NCBI GenBank assembly: GCA_900544985.1
Contig: UQXK01000016.1
Coordinates: 1 to 32,509 of the forward strand
Direction of reading: 5' to 3'
From: an uncultured Eubacteriales bacterium
Lineage (GTDB): Bacteria; Bacillota; Clostridia; Oscillospirales; CAG-272
DNA: 32,509 bases
Part shown: positions 31,195 to 32,509 of the stretch, piece by piece
How the letters are laid out: every line of letters starts with the position of its first letter
Position numbering within the stretch: position 1 is the stretch's first letter
Translations under genes and position numbers: made by a program
Notes under the pieces: model-generated
The model's input: the letters and a program-made list of their open reading frames with translations, nothing else
What the model was told of the DNA's origin: nothing
The model's database searches: none

Positions 31195-32427
31195 ATGAAC
31201 GAAATAAAAGATATAAAGCTCGCCCCGTCGGGACACGACAAAATAAACTGGGTAAAGGATTATATGCCGGCACTCTCCGCAATAGAAAAAGAGTTTTCCG
31301 TGACAAAACCCTTTGAGGGCAAAAAAATAGCGATGTCGATACACCTTGAAGCGAAAACGGCTTATCTTGCGACCGTACTTCAAAAAGGAGGAGCCGAGGT
31401 TTTTGCCACGGGCTGCAATCCTCTTTCCACGCAGGACGATGTAGCTGCGGCGCTTTCCGAATATGGAGTTCACGTTTTTGCGGTTCACGGAGACGACGAA
31501 AGCGCGTATACTTCGCGTCTTGAAAAGGCCCTTTCATGCAAGCCCGACCTCATAATAGACGACGGCGGAGATTTTATATCTCTTCTCCACGGAAAAGACA
31601 AAGATTTGGGAGAAAATCTTATCGGTGGATGCGAGGAAACCACGACAGGCATTCACAGACTCCGCCAGAGAGAAAAGAACGGAACTCTCCTTTACACGAT
31701 GATAGACGTAAACGACGCCGACTGCAAACACCTGTTTGACAACAGATACGGCACCGGTCAATCGACGCTCGACGCGATAATGAATTCCACAAATCTTATA
31801 ATCGCGGGAAAGACTGCCGTTGTCGCAGGCTACGGCTGGTGCGGAAAAGGCATTTCCATGAGACTCAAAGGAATGGGCGCCCGTGTAATCGTAACGGAAA
31901 TAGACCCCGTAAAAGCTCTTGAAGCGATAATGGACGGTTTTTATGTGATGACTATGGACGAAGCCGCACCTCTCGGAGACTTATTCATAACGGCGACAGG
32001 CTGCGCCGATGTCATCGTAAAAAAACACATGGAAAAAATGAAAGACGGCGTTCTTCTTGCAAATTCGGGCCACTTTGACGTAGAAATAAACAAAAAAGAT
32101 CTTGAAGCTATTTCGGAATCGATATCAGAAAGAAAACCGAATATAGTCGGATATACGACAAAAGACGGAAGAAAATTAAATCTTCTTGCAGAGGGCAGAC
32201 TTGTAAACCTTGCCGCAGGCAACGGACACCCTGCGGAGATAATGGATATGAGCTTTTCTATTCAGGCAAAGAGCCTTGAATATCTCTCAAAAGGGAAAAG
32301 AAAAGCTCCCGGTCTTTATCCCGTTCCGAAAGAAACCGATATGGAAGTGGCAAGGCTCAAACTCTCTTCGATGAACGCAAATATAGACACACTTACGGAA
32401 GAACAGAAAGAATATCTGGGACTTTGA
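31195..32427 (+). CDS. ahcY: S-adenosylhomocysteine hydrolase
   Basis: A 410-residue cytoplasmic enzyme that splits S-adenosylhomocysteine to adenosine and homocysteine, recycling the product of SAM methylation. The start has CGGAGG 9 nt upstream. Motifs: SIHLEAKTA (substrate), IGGCEETTTGIHRL, the NAD-binding AGYGWCGKG, LLANSGHFDVEI, and the C-terminal GNGHPAEIMDMSF that includes a catalytic His. Length is that of the short bacterial/archaeal form, lacking the insertion of longer bacterial enzymes; some short homologues prefer S-inosylhomocysteine, which cannot be excluded. It is downstream of ymdB in a two-gene unit. Dispersed-repeat linker sequence begins at its stop codon. Confidence 0.93.
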   Translation: MNEIKDIKLAPSGHDKINWVKDYMPALSAIEKEFSVTKPFEGKKIAMSIHLEAKTAYLATVLQKGGAEVFATGCNPLSTQDDVAAALSEYGVHVFAVHGDDESAYTSRLEKALSCKPDLIIDDGGDFISLLHGKDKDLGENLIGGCEETTTGIHRLRQREKNGTLLYTMIDVNDADCKHLFDNRYGTGQSTLDAIMNSTNLIIAGKTAVVAGYGWCGKGISMRLKGMGARVIVTEIDPVKALEAIMDGFYVMTMDEAAPLGDLFITATGCADVIVKKHMEKMKDGVLLANSGHFDVEINKKDLEAISESISERKPNIVGYTTKDGRKLNLLAEGRLVNLAAGNGHPAEIMDMSFSIQAKSLEYLSKGKRKAPGLYPVPKETDMEVARLKLSSMNANIDTLTEEQKEYLGL

Positions 32428-32509
32428 TTAAAATAAAGTGATGTAGTCGAGGGAAAGTTCTTTGGTTTACCTTTCTTTCAAGAAAGGTAAGAAAAGGAGG
32501 TTTGGAACG
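32424..32509. repeat. Modular palindromic repeat, copy 4 (truncated by window edge)
   Basis: Linker sequence without its H2 side begins at the ahcY stop (TTAAAATAAAGTGATG, ending GTTCTTTGG at 32465), followed by H1 (TTACCTTTCTT / AAGAAAGGTAA, 32467-32490) and then GGTTTGGAACG, the start of module P (compare 10968-10978). H1 directly joined to P is not the order in copies 1 and 2, so modules are shuffled. The copy continues beyond the window. Confidence 0.75.

Overview
The window looks like chromosomal DNA of a Clostridia-class Bacillota, probably a gut anaerobe. The indicators are Gram-positive gene families (AddB, YerC, a CD1247-type zinc-ribbon protein, a lipobox lipoprotein, an Xpp/EF-P neighbourhood), strong GGAGG ribosome binding sites, some TTG starts, and a GH78 rhamnosidase. 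No rRNA, tRNA, CRISPR array, transposase or phage gene was recognised. It holds 26 protein genes, the first cut by the left edge.

Layout. (1) 2-7365, plus strand: a QueG-like Fe-S protein, an unknown coiled-coil membrane protein, AddB without AddA, and a radical-SAM/DUF2344 pair, tightly packed as one probable operon. (2) 7516-8573: a YerC/TrpR-type regulator and a SAM methyltransferase overlapping by ATGA. (3) 8856-12904: a minus-strand SDR/epimerase, a plus-strand methylglyoxal synthase with an attenuator-like leader, and a minus-strand M3 peptidase. (4) 13600-20937: a lipid kinase, a GldA/GldF/GldG-type ABC system, a DUF4340 protein and a YjdF-like membrane protein, followed by an AlkD-type DNA glycosylase. 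(5) 30240 down to 21852, minus strand: GH78 rhamnosidase, YhaO-type phosphoesterase, Xaa-Pro peptidase, EF-P, CD1247-type protein, CaxA exchanger and a foldase-like lipoprotein. (6) 30386-32427, plus strand: YmdB phosphodiesterase and S-adenosylhomocysteine hydrolase.

The most unusual content is between the genes. A modular, palindrome-rich repeat family (about 8549-8858, 10803-11216, 13299-13450, 21741-21851, 32424-32509) fills all three convergent gene junctions and the end of ahcY. The modules are hairpins joined by a conserved linker of about 55 nt. Homologous hairpins in different copies have different stem sequences but remain perfectly paired, which suggests selection on structure. Some hairpins sit on or against stop codons, so the last residues of two proteins are encoded by repeat DNA. 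The two largest copies are inverted relative to each other and bracket the epimerase-mgsA block. I do not recognise this family; it may be a mobile or REP-like element acting as a bidirectional terminator.

All assignments come from reading the sequence and recalled family motifs. No similarity search or folding calculation was run.
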